NCBI GenBank assembly: GCA_050251415.1
Contig: JBFWMT010000050.1
Location: 1-18,789, forward strand
DNA from: UBA8514 sp050251415
GTDB lineage: Bacteria > Bacillota > Clostridia > Lachnospirales > Anaerotignaceae
Length of the DNA: 18,789 bases
Reading direction: 5' to 3'
In this document: in pieces, positions 1 through 8,804 of the stretch
Numbering within the stretch: position 1 is the stretch's first letter
Layout of the letters: every line of letters starts with the position of its first letter
Made by a program: the position numbers and the translations under genes
The notes under the pieces: generated by a model
The model's database searches: none
Told to the model about the DNA's origin: nothing
Seen by the model: only the letters and a program-made list of their open reading frames with translations

Positions 1-3000
1 AAGATTAAGGAAAACCCTGAAAACGAACATTTGAAGAGACAAATGACACTGCTTGACCGTGCACAAATTACAACTATAGACTCTTTTTGCCTTAGAGTGG
101 TTAAAGAAAATTATATGTACATTAACATAGACCCGGCCTTTAGAACAGCAGACGAAAAGGAATGCGACCTTATTAAAAGCCAAATACTTGAAGATTTGTT
201 TGAAGAAAAATATGCGGAAGAGAACAATGAAGACTTTTTAGGTTTAGTGGAAAGCTTTAGCGAAGACACTGGAGATGTGAACTTAAAAAGTCTTATTTTA
301 AAAGTTTATAACTTTGTTCAAAGCAATCCATTTCCAGAACAATGGTTGTTGATGGCCTCGGAAAATTTTAACATAAATCCAAACACAAGCATTGAGGATA
401 CATCATGGGGAGCTTTTATTAAAAGGGACACCTTATTTATCTTGCATCAACTAAAAGTAAAAACAGAAAATGCAATTGATATTGCTATGGGTTTTGAGGG
501 GCCTGCTAACTATGAACCAGCATTAAGCTCTGATTTAAGCAGTATCAATTTTCTTATAAGATGTTTAGAGCAGGACATGGCAAAATTCAGCAGTGTTCTT
601 ATGGAAATGGAGTTTGAAAAGCTGGGACGAAAAGGCAAGGGCGACAGCGAAATATTGGTGCAGATGGTTAAAGATTTGCGTGAACAAGTTAAAAAGGGAA
701 TTGCAGACATTCAAAATAGATATTTTTTTGGTACATCCAAAAATATGGTGGAAGATGTGGCAAGGCTATATCCAACGGCAAAGGCATTGACAGAGATTGT
801 TAAACGGTTTGGAGAGGAATTTAAAAAGACCAAGCGGGACAAGCTTTTGGTGGACTACAATGACATGGAGCATTATGCCTTAAACATACTTCTTGAAGAA
901 GGCAGTACAATAGAAAAGCCTGTGCCAAGCGCTGTTGCACTAAATATGCAGAAGCATTTTTTTGAGGTGCTTACAGACGAATATCAGGACAGTAATTTAG
1001 TTCAGGAAATGTTACTTTGTGCTATATCGGGACATGGCAAAGACCAGAAAAATAGGTTTATGGTTGGAGATGTGAAGCAGAGTATTTACCGTTTTAGACA
1101 AGCAGAGCCTGGAATATTTATGGAGAAATATGATACTTACAAGGATAGCGGGGACGAAGTTCGGATTGACCTTTATAAGAATTTTAGAAGCCGTGAAAAT
1201 ATTTTGGAAGGTATAAATTTTTTATTTTGTCAACTGATGAGCCCGAACCTTGGAGATTTGGTTTATGATGATAAAACGGCATTATATCCAGGGGCAGAGT
1301 TTCCGGTTTTTAAAGAGGAAGAAGAGCAAAAGGCAGTAGAAATTGATATTATAAACCTTAAAGCGGATGACGAAAATTTTGAAAGTGACGAAGAGGAAGA
1401 TATGGCGGCAGCAGAGGTGGAGATGACTTTTGTTGCAAAACGAATTACAGAACTTGTGGACAGCGGCTTTAAGGTGCTTGGAGAGGATGGGAAGTACAGA
1501 AAAATTTGCTACAGAGATATAGTTATATTATTTAGAGCAACAAAAAACTGGAGCAATGCGGCATCAGAAGCTTTGGAGAAAGCGGGAATACCTGTTTTTG
1601 CCCAAACAGAAAGCAAATATTTTGCCAATACCGAAATTTCTGTTATACTTAGCATATTAAAGATTGTGGATAACAGCAGGCAGGATATACCGTTGATGGC
1701 GGCACTAAAATCGCCTATATATAAAATAACAGACGATGAATTGGTGAGGATAAAAATTTTTGGCGGTAAGTGCGAATTTTACGATAATGTGGTATGTTAT
1801 GCAGAAAAAGAAGATGAAACAGCGAAAAAGCTTATAAAATTCATAAATGATATTGATAGATGGAAGAAAGCATGTGCTTTTACACCTGTTAACAGATTGT
1901 TGTGGACAATTTACAGCGAAACGGGATATTTCGATTATATTGGAGTAAAAGTCAGTGGTAAAATAAGGCAAGCAAACTTAAGGCTACTTGCGGAAAAAGC
2001 TGAAATGCTGGAAAAAAGCAACTTTAAAGGATTGTTTAACTTCATAAGATATATTGAAAAGTTAGAACAGACAAGCAGTGACACATCTGAAGCCACAATT
2101 CTTGGTGAAAACGAGGATTTGGTAAGAATTATGACGATACATAAAAGCAAGGGTCTAGAATTTCCTGTTGTGTTTGTGTGCGGAACGGGAAAGCAATTTA
2201 ACCAGAATGACTTGAATAAATCTGTGCTTATGCACCAACGCTTGGGTATGGGTATGGAATACATTGATTACGAAAACAGGGTTAAATATAACACCATTTC
2301 CAGAACTGTTATGAGGGAAAATATTAAGCGCGAAAATTTATCGGAGGAAATGCGTGTATTATATGTTGCACTTACCCGTGCAAAGGAAAAACTGATACTT
2401 ACAGGTGGAGTTAGAGACATGGACAAAATGGCAGTTAAGTGGGGGGCTAACTTTAGAAACAAGGAAACGCTGCTTTCTGTTTACGACCTTCAAAAAAGCC
2501 TTACATATATAGATTGGATTGGAGCCGCTATTGTACGCCACAGAGATGGGGAAATTCTTTTAGACAAAGCAGGAATAACATCAATGGATAACGGAAGCGG
2601 ACTATTCAACCATAAGTCGGTTTGGAATGTTAATATAATAAACCGAAATGAAGTTGTTAATTGGATTAACCATAATTGTGAGAAAGTTAAAAATGAAGAT
2701 GAAGATGAGAGTAGGGAAAAAATTGAAATTGACAGCAATAAGTTGGAGCAATATCTAACATTTAACTACCAGTACGAAAATCTTACTAAACTGCCTGCGA
2801 ATGTGTCTGTATCTGAAATCAAGAGAAACCATTTGCCTCCTATTGAAGGTGTTATAGAAAGCTATCCACCGAAAACTGACTACAGGCGACCAAAGCAGTT
2901 TATTGATAAAAAAGCTTTGGATGGTTCACAAAAAGGTACTGCAATACACAATTTTATGGAGCACATGGATTTAAGAAAAGCATATACCTTGGAAGAAATA

Positions 3001-3444
3001 TTCCAAGAAATTGAAGCATTAAAGAATAAAAATCTGCTGACCAAGGAAGAAGCAGAAGTAATAAACAAGGAAAAGATACTTAAATTTGTTACCAGTGAGA
3101 TAGGGCAGAGGCTTAGAAAAGCAGATGAAGTTTATAAAGAAGAATCATTTGCGATGGAGCTTACCCCATATGAAATTTATGGTAAGGCTGAGTACAGAGA
3201 TGTTAGCGAAGGAATACTGATACACGGCATAATTGACTGCTTTTTTACCGAGGGAGAAAATGTTATATTATATGACTACAAAACAGACTATGTTTCAGAT
3301 GGAATGGGTCAGGAACTTTTGGAAAAATATAAAATACAAATGGAAATATATAAAAGAGCCATTGAGCGTATAACAGGTAAAAGAGTTTCTGAAACATTTA
3401 TCTACTCATTTTATTTAGATAAGGTCATTGTAGTGGGTAATTAA
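1..3444 (+). CDS. addA: ATP-dependent helicase/nuclease subunit A (AddA), 5' end missing
   Basis: AddA is the helicase-nuclease subunit of the AddAB complex, which resects double-strand breaks for RecA-dependent repair. The frame is open from base 1, so the gene starts left of the window. The TTG at 31 is not a true start, and roughly 80-100 residues including Walker A are missing. UvrD-type motifs follow in order: TIDSFC near 76-93, DEYQD (motif II, 976-990), VGDVKQS with SIYRFRQAEPG (motif III, from 1063), NFRSR near 1180, TIHKSKGLEFP (motif V, from 2134) and EEMRVLYVALTRAKEKL (motif VI, from 2344). The C-terminal RecB-type nuclease is intact: KGTAIHNFMEHMD near 2932, GIID (3226-3237, metal-binding Asp at 3235) and YDYKTD (3271-3288). 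The visible 1,147 residues plus the missing part fit the family length of about 1,200. addB is expected just upstream, outside the window. Confidence 0.96.
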   Translation, partial: KIKENPENEHLKRQMTLLDRAQITTIDSFCLRVVKENYMYINIDPAFRTADEKECDLIKSQILEDLFEEKYAEENNEDFLGLVESFSEDTGDVNLKSLILKVYNFVQSNPFPEQWLLMASENFNINPNTSIEDTSWGAFIKRDTLFILHQLKVKTENAIDIAMGFEGPANYEPALSSDLSSINFLIRCLEQDMAKFSSVLMEMEFEKLGRKGKGDSEILVQMVKDLREQVKKGIADIQNRYFFGTSKNMVEDVARLYPTAKALTEIVKRFGEEFKKTKRDKLLVDYNDMEHYALNILLEEGSTIEKPVPSAVALNMQKHFFEVLTDEYQDSNLVQEMLLCAISGHGKDQKNRFMVGDVKQSIYRFRQAEPGIFMEKYDTYKDSGDEVRIDLYKNFRSRENILEGINFLFCQLMSPNLGDLVYDDKTALYPGAEFPVFKEEEEQKAVEIDIINLKADDENFESDEEEDMAAAEVEMTFVAKRITELVDSGFKVLGEDGKYRKICYRDIVILFRATKNWSNAASEALEKAGIPVFAQTESKYFANTEISVILSILKIVDNSRQDIPLMAALKSPIYKITDDELVRIKIFGGKCEFYDNVVCYAEKEDETAKKLIKFINDIDRWKKACAFTPVNRLLWTIYSETGYFDYIGVKVSGKIRQANLRLLAEKAEMLEKSNFKGLFNFIRYIEKLEQTSSDTSEATILGENEDLVRIMTIHKSKGLEFPVVFVCGTGKQFNQNDLNKSVLMHQRLGMGMEYIDYENRVKYNTISRTVMRENIKRENLSEEMRVLYVALTRAKEKLILTGGVRDMDKMAVKWGANFRNKETLLSVYDLQKSLTYIDWIGAAIVRHRDGEILLDKAGITSMDNGSGLFNHKSVWNVNIINRNEVVNWINHNCEKVKNEDEDESREKIEIDSNKLEQYLTFNYQYENLTKLPANVSVSEIKRNHLPPIEGVIESYPPKTDYRRPKQFIDKKALDGSQKGTAIHNFMEHMDLRKAYTLEEIFQEIEALKNKNLLTKEEAEVINKEKILKFVTSEIGQRLRKADEVYKEESFAMELTPYEIYGKAEYRDVSEGILIHGIIDCFFTEGENVILYDYKTDYVSDGMGQELLEKYKIQMEIYKRAIERITGKRVSETFIYSFYLDKVIVVGN

Positions 3445-3538
3445 GAATTAATTAAGAGATAGTGTGTGTGTTTTGTAAAATTAATGCGTTATTATAGTGG
3501 TGAATAAGTGTTAATGCAATTTACGGGAGGATTATAAT

Positions 3539-4228
3539 ATGTTTAATATTTTAGTATGCGATGATGATAAGTCTATTGTGGATGCTATTGAAATTTACCT
3601 TGCACAGGAGAAATATAATGTGATTAAGGCATATGACGGTTTTGAAGCATTAAAGGTACTGGAGGAAAATGAAGTGCATCTTATACTTATGGATGTTATG
3701 ATGCCACGCATGGACGGACTTAAAGCTACAATAAAAATAAGGGGAACACAGAACATACCTATAATTATGCTTTCGGCAAAAAGTGAAGACACAGACAAAA
3801 TACTTGGGCTTAATTTTGGTGCGGACGATTATATTTCAAAGCCATTTAACCCACTGGAGCTTATGGCAAGAATTAAATCACAAATGCGCAGGTATACATC
3901 CCTTGGAAGTATTGCTGAAAAAAGCAACACAATAAAGATTGGTGATTTAGAGCTGGATAAGGATGCAAAAGAGGTTAAAGTTGCCAATGAGCAGGTAAAG
4001 CTTACGGCCACCGAATATGGAATATTGCTGTTGCTTATGGAAAATGCCGGAAAAGTCTTCTCTATAGATGAAATATATGAAAAGGTTTGGAATGAGCTTT
4101 CATTTGCTCCTGAAAATACTGTTTCAGTACATATAAGACGTATTAGGGAAAAAATTGAGATTAACCCTAAAGAGCCGAAATATTTAAAGGTGGTGTGGGG
4201 AATTGGATATAAAATTGAAAAATTCTAG
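3539..4228 (+). CDS. OmpR/PhoB-type response regulator
   Basis: This 229-residue cytoplasmic transcription factor should be phosphorylated by the kinase encoded next to it. The receiver domain (about 1-115) has the acidic cluster D8-D9-D10, phospho-acceptor D52 in LILMDVMMPRMDG, the conserved Ser S79 in MLSAKS, and K101 in the SKPF motif. The C-terminal winged-helix domain (about 130-229) carries LTATEYGILLLLMEN, the recognition region ENTVSVHIRRIREKIE, and the terminal hairpin VVWGIGYKIE. The ATG at 3539 is preceded by GGGAGG (3525-3530) at 8 nt. The gene lies 94 nt after addA with no terminator-like hairpin between, and it overlaps the kinase start by 26 nt, so the two are co-translated. 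Targets cannot be read from the sequence. Sequence style is VanR/PhoP-like, but no named orthologue is assigned. Confidence 0.96.
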   Translation: MFNILVCDDDKSIVDAIEIYLAQEKYNVIKAYDGFEALKVLEENEVHLILMDVMMPRMDGLKATIKIRGTQNIPIIMLSAKSEDTDKILGLNFGADDYISKPFNPLELMARIKSQMRRYTSLGSIAEKSNTIKIGDLELDKDAKEVKVANEQVKLTATEYGILLLLMENAGKVFSIDEIYEKVWNELSFAPENTVSVHIRRIREKIEINPKEPKYLKVVWGIGYKIEKF

Positions 4229-6428
4229 AACGTTTTCAGCAGGGGCGAAAGCAACTACAGTGGGGTTTATTTTATTTTTTGTGATAGTGTTTATTGTTGG
4301 CATAATGGGCATTGTATGGTCTACGGACAGCTTTAGCTATGGCTATGGGGTTATGTCGGGTGTTGAATTTCAGTCTTTTACAGAAACGAGAGGGTTTAGT
4401 AACAAATTCATAAACCTGATAGATGAGGCTGTAGACGTAAATCTTTTATACAAAAGTGAGGGGAATATACGTGAGGGGCGTGCTGTTAACGAGGAGGAAA
4501 TGCTTCGTGATTTTAAAAGCTATTATGGAATAGCCGATGGAATTATAACCTCCAGCACAACTATTAATGATGATTATACCGTAGAAATAGTTACAGATCA
4601 AATACCAGAAGAACTGATGGATAATTTTTATGAGTACTCTGATTTGGTAAGCAGTAAGCTTAGGGGATACAGAAGTATCTACATACAAAGCCAGCTAGAT
4701 AAATACATCTACATAAAAAAGGATTTGGATAGTTATAAAAATTTCTACTACTATATTGAAAACTCAAAAGGCAGTCGTGTTGCAAGCAATGTAGATAAGG
4801 ATATAATTAAAGGGATTAACCAATATATCATACTTGATGGAGAGTTTTTATCGGATAAAATGAAAGCTTATACCGGATACACAAACGATATTATTTCCGA
4901 AGGCAATTATATACTATATGCGGGCATTCCCAACGAATTTTTGCAAGGAGATAGTTTTTACGAAGATGAAACGAAGTTTGCAATAAAAAAAGATGCATTT
5001 CCATTTTTTGTTATTGCATGTATTGGTTCTGTTTTTTTTGTGGTAGTCCTTACCATGTACCTTATGCGAATTGCGGGGCAGAAGTGCAGTGGAGGAAAAG
5101 TTACACTTAGCTCTGTAGACAAAATATATAACGATATACATATTATTGTTGTTCTTATTGTTGTAGTACTATCGTTTATGATGTTTTCGTTTCTAAGTGT
5201 GGCTTTATTTAATAAATATGAAACCGTGTGGTATTTTGGCTGGGGTGCGGCGCTTATGGCATTAGCTGTTGCTGAAACAATCATAGTTCTAAGTTTTCTA
5301 TGCTCCATGTCACGTCAATTCAAAGCTGGAAGGTTACTAAGCAATACCCTTATAGCTGCAATTTGCAGAAAGATTGGGGAAACCTTAAGTGGAAAGAGCC
5401 TTACGGGGTGGGTTGTGGCATTATTTTGTTTATACACCATGATATGTGCGGTGCTTTTTTGTTTTAGTAAAAATGACACAAGGGCTACTTTTTTGTTAAT
5501 AATGTTTGTTTTTGTTGCAATCATGGTGGTTGTTAAAAATATGGAATCTCTTACACGTATTATGCGTGCTGCAAAGCTTGCTTCAAAAGGGGAATATAAA
5601 AACATTGATACCAGAAGGGTAACATCTACTTTCTCAGCTTTTGCAACTGATATTAACAACATTCAGTCGGGGCTTAAAACATCAATTGCGGAGGCAGTTA
5701 AGGGTGAACGAATGAAAGCTGACCTTATTACAAATGTGTCACATGACCTTAAAACTCCCCTTACATCAATAATTTCCTATGCTGGGTTATTGGACAGGGA
5801 AACCCTTAACAACGAAGTTGCAGAGGGATATGTAGATGTTTTGGTGGAAAAAAGCCAAAGGCTTAAACAATTAATTGAAGATTTAATTGAGGCAAGCAAG
5901 GCATCCAGCGGAAATTTGTCGGTAGAAAAAACAAAGATAAATCTTAAGGAATTGTTGATGCAGGCATGTGGAGAGTTTGAAGAAAGGGCAGAAGCTGCAA
6001 AGCTGGAATTTAGAATAGTAGCGAATAATGAAGTTGCTATTGATGCCGATGGAAAGCACATGTGGCGTATATATGAGAATCTACTTTCTAATGTAATTAA
6101 ATACGCTATGCCAAATTCAAGGGTATACATTGACATAAGTAAAAAAGGGAACTATGGAAGCATGACCATGAAAAACACATCTCAAAATGAAATAGAAGTA
6201 AATGCGGAAAATTTAGCAGAAAGATTTATACGTGGGGATTCTTCACGTACAACAGAGGGCTCAGGGCTTGGATTATCAATTGCAAAAAGCCTCGTTCTAC
6301 TACAGGATGGAAAGTTTGCAATTAATGTAGATGGTGATATGTTTAAAGTAACTGTTGAAATGCCCTTATGGCACGAAAATGATATAGAGGCGGATATAAT
6401 AGAAGAAGAAAAAAAAGAAGAAGAGTAA
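4203..6428 (+). CDS. Six-helix membrane sensor histidine kinase
   Basis: Sensor kinase partner of the upstream regulator, 741 residues from a TTG start at 4203. The TTG is preceded by AAAGGTGG (4186-4193) at 9 nt and lies inside the regulator gene; no ATG near the 5' end fits as well. Topology read by eye: helix 1 about 18-40, a roughly 225-residue extracytoplasmic region about 41-265, then five more helices at about 266-288, 311-335, 343-369, 400-421 and 427-445. A linker of about 60 residues leads to the HisKA domain with H514 in NVSHDLKTPLTS. The ATPase domain has the N box (IYENLLSNVIKYA, from about 622) and the G2 box (GSGLGLSIAKSL, from 686). The G1 box is atypical: KNTSQNEI with N658 stands where DxGxG is usual. 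The C-terminus is an acidic/lysine tail. Signal unknown. A terminator follows at once. Confidence 0.93.
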   Translation: MDIKLKNSRTFSAGAKATTVGFILFFVIVFIVGIMGIVWSTDSFSYGYGVMSGVEFQSFTETRGFSNKFINLIDEAVDVNLLYKSEGNIREGRAVNEEEMLRDFKSYYGIADGIITSSTTINDDYTVEIVTDQIPEELMDNFYEYSDLVSSKLRGYRSIYIQSQLDKYIYIKKDLDSYKNFYYYIENSKGSRVASNVDKDIIKGINQYIILDGEFLSDKMKAYTGYTNDIISEGNYILYAGIPNEFLQGDSFYEDETKFAIKKDAFPFFVIACIGSVFFVVVLTMYLMRIAGQKCSGGKVTLSSVDKIYNDIHIIVVLIVVVLSFMMFSFLSVALFNKYETVWYFGWGAALMALAVAETIIVLSFLCSMSRQFKAGRLLSNTLIAAICRKIGETLSGKSLTGWVVALFCLYTMICAVLFCFSKNDTRATFLLIMFVFVAIMVVVKNMESLTRIMRAAKLASKGEYKNIDTRRVTSTFSAFATDINNIQSGLKTSIAEAVKGERMKADLITNVSHDLKTPLTSIISYAGLLDRETLNNEVAEGYVDVLVEKSQRLKQLIEDLIEASKASSGNLSVEKTKINLKELLMQACGEFEERAEAAKLEFRIVANNEVAIDADGKHMWRIYENLLSNVIKYAMPNSRVYIDISKKGNYGSMTMKNTSQNEIEVNAENLAERFIRGDSSRTTEGSGLGLSIAKSLVLLQDGKFAINVDGDMFKVTVEMPLWHENDIEADIIEEEKKEEE

Positions 6429-6431
6429 GGG

Positions 6432-6480
6432 AAAGCCACAATGGTATGAAAAAAGTACCATTGTGGCTTTTCATGTTTTT
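6432..6480 (+). terminator. Rho-independent terminator after the two-component pair
   Basis: A perfect 15-bp stem (6432-6446 with 6456-6470) with a 9-nt loop begins 3 nt after the kinase stop codon. It is followed by TCATGTTTTTT. The A-rich 5' flank is short, so it probably acts mainly on the plus strand. It separates the kinase from the CLC gene. Confidence 0.88.
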
Positions 6481-6569
6481 TGCGTATATGCTTTTATTTT
6501 TGCGGTGGGTGTGTTAGAATTAAAAACTGTAGGAAAAGTAGGGGGAGTGTAACAAAGGGAGAGGTTGCA

Positions 6570-7796
6570 ATGATTAAGGATTTAAAAGCTTTTATAAAAT
6601 GGATTGCCATAGCGGTTATTGTTGGAGTGGTGGTAGGAGTAGTTGGGGTGCTTTTTCACTTTAGCATAGATTACGTTACGGAATTTAGGCAAGCAAACAC
6701 ATGGGTATTATTTTTGTTACCTATTGGGGGTATATTTATTGCATGGCTGTACAAGGCAATGGCGGCGGAAAATGACAGGGGGACAAATTTTGTTCTTGTT
6801 TCCATTCGGTCGGAAGAAAACATTCCCATAAAGACAGGACCACTTATTTTTATAAGTACAGTTATAACACACTTTGTTGGTGGCTCTGCTGGAAAAGAGG
6901 GGGCGGCACTGCAATTGGGCAGCAGTATTTCCAACAAAATAGGCGAGGTTATGAAGCTTGATGGAAATGACATGCATACCATGTCTATGTGTGGTATGAG
7001 TGCGGCATTTGCGGCACTTTTTGGTACGCCAGTAACAGCAGCAGTGTTTTCGCTAGAAGTTGTAAGCATTGGTATTATGCACTATTCCGCCTTAGTGCCG
7101 TGTATACTTGCAGCGGTAACAGGTAGTTTAGTTGCGGCAGGATTTGGTGTTGCGCCAGAAAAATTTGTTTTAAGTGGTATACCAACCATAGGGGCTTTAT
7201 CTATAGGTAAGGTTATTGTGCTTTCTGTACTTTGCGCATTCATAAGCATTTTGTTTTGTTTTATAATGAAAAAGGTACACCACGGTTATGATAAATACAT
7301 TAAAAGTAGATATACAAAGGGTTTTGTGGGTGGCTTAATTGTGCTAGTGCTTACCCTTATTATAGGCAATGGTGACTATAACGGTGGTGGTATGAACATA
7401 GTGGAGCATGCAATTGACGGAAAAGTTTTTATTGGGGCATTTTTGCTTAAAATAATATTTACGGCATTCTCACTTGGTGCGGGCTTTAAAGGCGGAGAGA
7501 TTGTACCGTCGTTTTTTACAGGGGCAACTTTTGGAAATGCCGTGGCAAAAATCGTCGGACTTAATCCATCTTTTGGGGCGGGTATAGGTATGATTGCAGT
7601 ATTTTGTGGTGTTACAAACTGCCCTGTTTCATCTCTTATTTTAAGTGTAGAAATGTTTGGTGCAGAGGAGTTATTATTTTTTGCCATTGTGTGCGGCGTA
7701 AGCTACATGCTTAGTGGTTATACAGGGTTGTATAGTGAGCAAAAAATTGTTTATTCTAAAACAAGAACAGAATTTATTGACAAAAAAGCTTGCTGA
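6570..7796 (+). CDS. CLC-type anion/proton antiporter, CLC-F-like
   Basis: Integral membrane CLC protein of 408 residues. The frame extends up to a TTG at 6480, but the ATG at 6570 has AAGGGAGAGG (6555-6564) at 5 nt and begins a normal first helix. The gating-glutamate motif is GGSAGKEGA with E110. It aligns with GREGP of the E. coli antiporter ClcA, so proton-coupled exchange is likely. The usual GSGIP chloride-selectivity motif is absent; the region reads GTNFVLVSIRSEENIP. The second anion motif is GGEIVPSFFTGATFGNA, with E310 where chloride transporters have GGIFAP-like sequence. From memory of the family, these features resemble the fluoride-exporting CLC-F branch. Fluoride versus chloride cannot be decided here. 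The C-terminus is short, with no CBS domains. No fluoride riboswitch is recognisable in the 89 nt upstream, and no terminator follows the stop. Confidence 0.9.
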   Translation: MIKDLKAFIKWIAIAVIVGVVVGVVGVLFHFSIDYVTEFRQANTWVLFLLPIGGIFIAWLYKAMAAENDRGTNFVLVSIRSEENIPIKTGPLIFISTVITHFVGGSAGKEGAALQLGSSISNKIGEVMKLDGNDMHTMSMCGMSAAFAALFGTPVTAAVFSLEVVSIGIMHYSALVPCILAAVTGSLVAAGFGVAPEKFVLSGIPTIGALSIGKVIVLSVLCAFISILFCFIMKKVHHGYDKYIKSRYTKGFVGGLIVLVLTLIIGNGDYNGGGMNIVEHAIDGKVFIGAFLLKIIFTAFSLGAGFKGGEIVPSFFTGATFGNAVAKIVGLNPSFGAGIGMIAVFCGVTNCPVSSLILSVEMFGAEELLFFAIVCGVSYMLSGYTGLYSEQKIVYSKTRTEFIDKKAC

Positions 7797-7853
7797 TGCA
7801 AATTATACATTTTGAATTAAATGAATAAAACCATACATATTTCAAGATAATTA

Positions 7854-7882
7854 TTGAATTTTATTGAATAATAACGTATAAT
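7854..7882 (+). promoter_or_regulatory. Sigma-A-type promoter of the amino-acid ABC operon
   Basis: TTGAAT (-35, 7854-7859), a 17-bp spacer and a perfect TATAAT (-10, 7877-7882) predict transcription starting near 7889. The lipoprotein gene start is at 7927, with AAGGAG at 7912-7917. The 9-mer TTATTGAAT occurs twice (7851-7859 and 7861-7869), so a copy of the -35 region lies within the spacer. Confidence 0.82.
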
Positions 7883-7926
7883 AATGAAGTTAAATACAAA
7901 CAAACATTAAAAAGGAGCGATAATAA

Positions 7927-8724
7927 ATGAAAATATATTCAAAGATTATGACAGCCATTGTTGTTGGAACAATGGTATTTGCTACAGGCTGTTCAAGTGC
8001 TAAACCGGCAGAAACAGCACAACCAGCACAAACCGAAGAAAAAGGTGCAGAGGCCACTGCTAAGGAAGAGCTTGTTATGGCAACAAATGCGGCATTCCCT
8101 CCATATGAATTTTATGAGGACAGCAAAATTGTGGGTATTGATGCTGAAATAGCAGCTGCAATTGCTGAAAAACTTGGAATGGAACTTGTTATTGAGGATA
8201 TGGAATTTGGCTCAATTATCACAGCCGTAAAGGGTGGCAAGGCTGATATGGGTATGGCAGGAATGACAGTTAATGAGGAGAGACTTGTTAATGTTGATTT
8301 TTCTGACACATATGCAACGGGTTATCAGGTAGTTATTGTTAAGACAGGTTCTGATATTAAATCCCCTGATGATTTAGCTGATAAATCCATTGGTGTGCAG
8401 GAAAGCACAACAGGCGACATCTATATAAGTGATGACTACCCAGATGCTGACGTTCAGCGTTACAAAAAAGGTACAGAAGCAGTTCAGGCACTTAGTCAAG
8501 GTAAGGTTGATGCAGTTGTAATTGACAGAGAACCAGCAAAAGTATTTGTAGAGGAAAATGAGGGGCTTGAAATTCTTCCAACAGAATATGTTGTAGAGGA
8601 ATATGCTATTGCATTAGCGAAGGGAAATACTGAATTACTTGAAAAAATAAACAAAGCGTTAGAAGAGCTTGAAGCAGATGGAACAGTTCAAGCTATACTT
8701 GATAAATACATCAGTGCTGAATAA
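7927..8724 (+). CDS. Amino-acid ABC transporter substrate-binding lipoprotein (SBP family 3)
   Basis: Captures an amino acid outside the membrane for the permease and ATPase encoded downstream. The 265-residue product starts at an ATG with AAGGAG 9 nt upstream. A short lipoprotein signal peptide ends in the lipobox ATGC with lipidated C22, followed by a Ser/Ala/Glu-rich linker to about residue 48. The family 3 fold runs from LVMATNAAFPPYEFYE to the C-terminus. Expected ligand contacts are R119 (in NEERLVNVDFS, for the carboxylate) and D200 (in VVIDREPA, for the amino group). FPPYEF and VGIDAEIAAAIAEKLG are typical of the family. Substrate class is polar or cystine/glutamine-like by homology; the exact amino acid cannot be read. 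A terminator lies between this gene and the permease, which probably raises binding-protein levels over the membrane parts. Confidence 0.95.
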   Translation: MKIYSKIMTAIVVGTMVFATGCSSAKPAETAQPAQTEEKGAEATAKEELVMATNAAFPPYEFYEDSKIVGIDAEIAAAIAEKLGMELVIEDMEFGSIITAVKGGKADMGMAGMTVNEERLVNVDFSDTYATGYQVVIVKTGSDIKSPDDLADKSIGVQESTTGDIYISDDYPDADVQRYKKGTEAVQALSQGKVDAVVIDREPAKVFVEENEGLEILPTEYVVEEYAIALAKGNTELLEKINKALEELEADGTVQAILDKYISAE

Positions 8725-8739
8725 GATTGAGAAAAATGA

Positions 8740-8767
8740 GAGGGAATTTAATAATTCCCTCTTTTTT
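8740..8767 (+). terminator. Intra-operon terminator after the binding-protein gene
   Basis: A 9-bp stem (8740-8748 with 8753-8761) with a 4-nt loop runs straight into six T residues (8762-8767). It begins 15 nt after the stop codon. There is no convincing promoter between here and the permease start at 8805, so partial read-through is likely and would give more binding protein than permease. Confidence 0.85.
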
Positions 8768-8804
8768 AAAGATTCGATTGGGGTTTTGAAAGGAATTTAT
8801 AACT

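Noticed and set aside
3445..3538. Promoter and palindrome between addA and the regulator gene
   Set aside because: TAATTAAGAATTAATTA and TATTAT (3490-3495) are visible, but no acceptable -35 at the right spacing and no terminator; too weak to call in AT-rich DNA.
6480..6569. Upstream TTG start for the CLC protein adding 30 residues
   Set aside because: It falls in the tail of the previous terminator, has no ribosome binding site, and adds a Cys-rich stretch foreign to the family; ATG 6570 has a strong site.
6481..6569. Fluoride riboswitch before the CLC gene
   Set aside because: I looked for the crcB-type conserved core and pseudoknot segments and did not find them. An Infernal search would settle it.
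1968..6705. Shared GGCAAGCAAAC words in addA and the CLC gene
   Set aside because: Both encode Arg-Gln-Ala-Asn; isolated 11-base identity in coding DNA is chance rather than a repeat family.
7797..7926. T-box or amino-acid riboswitch before the ABC importer
   Set aside because: The predicted 5' leader is only about 40 nt, too short for a T-box or lysine riboswitch, and no terminator/antiterminator pair is present.
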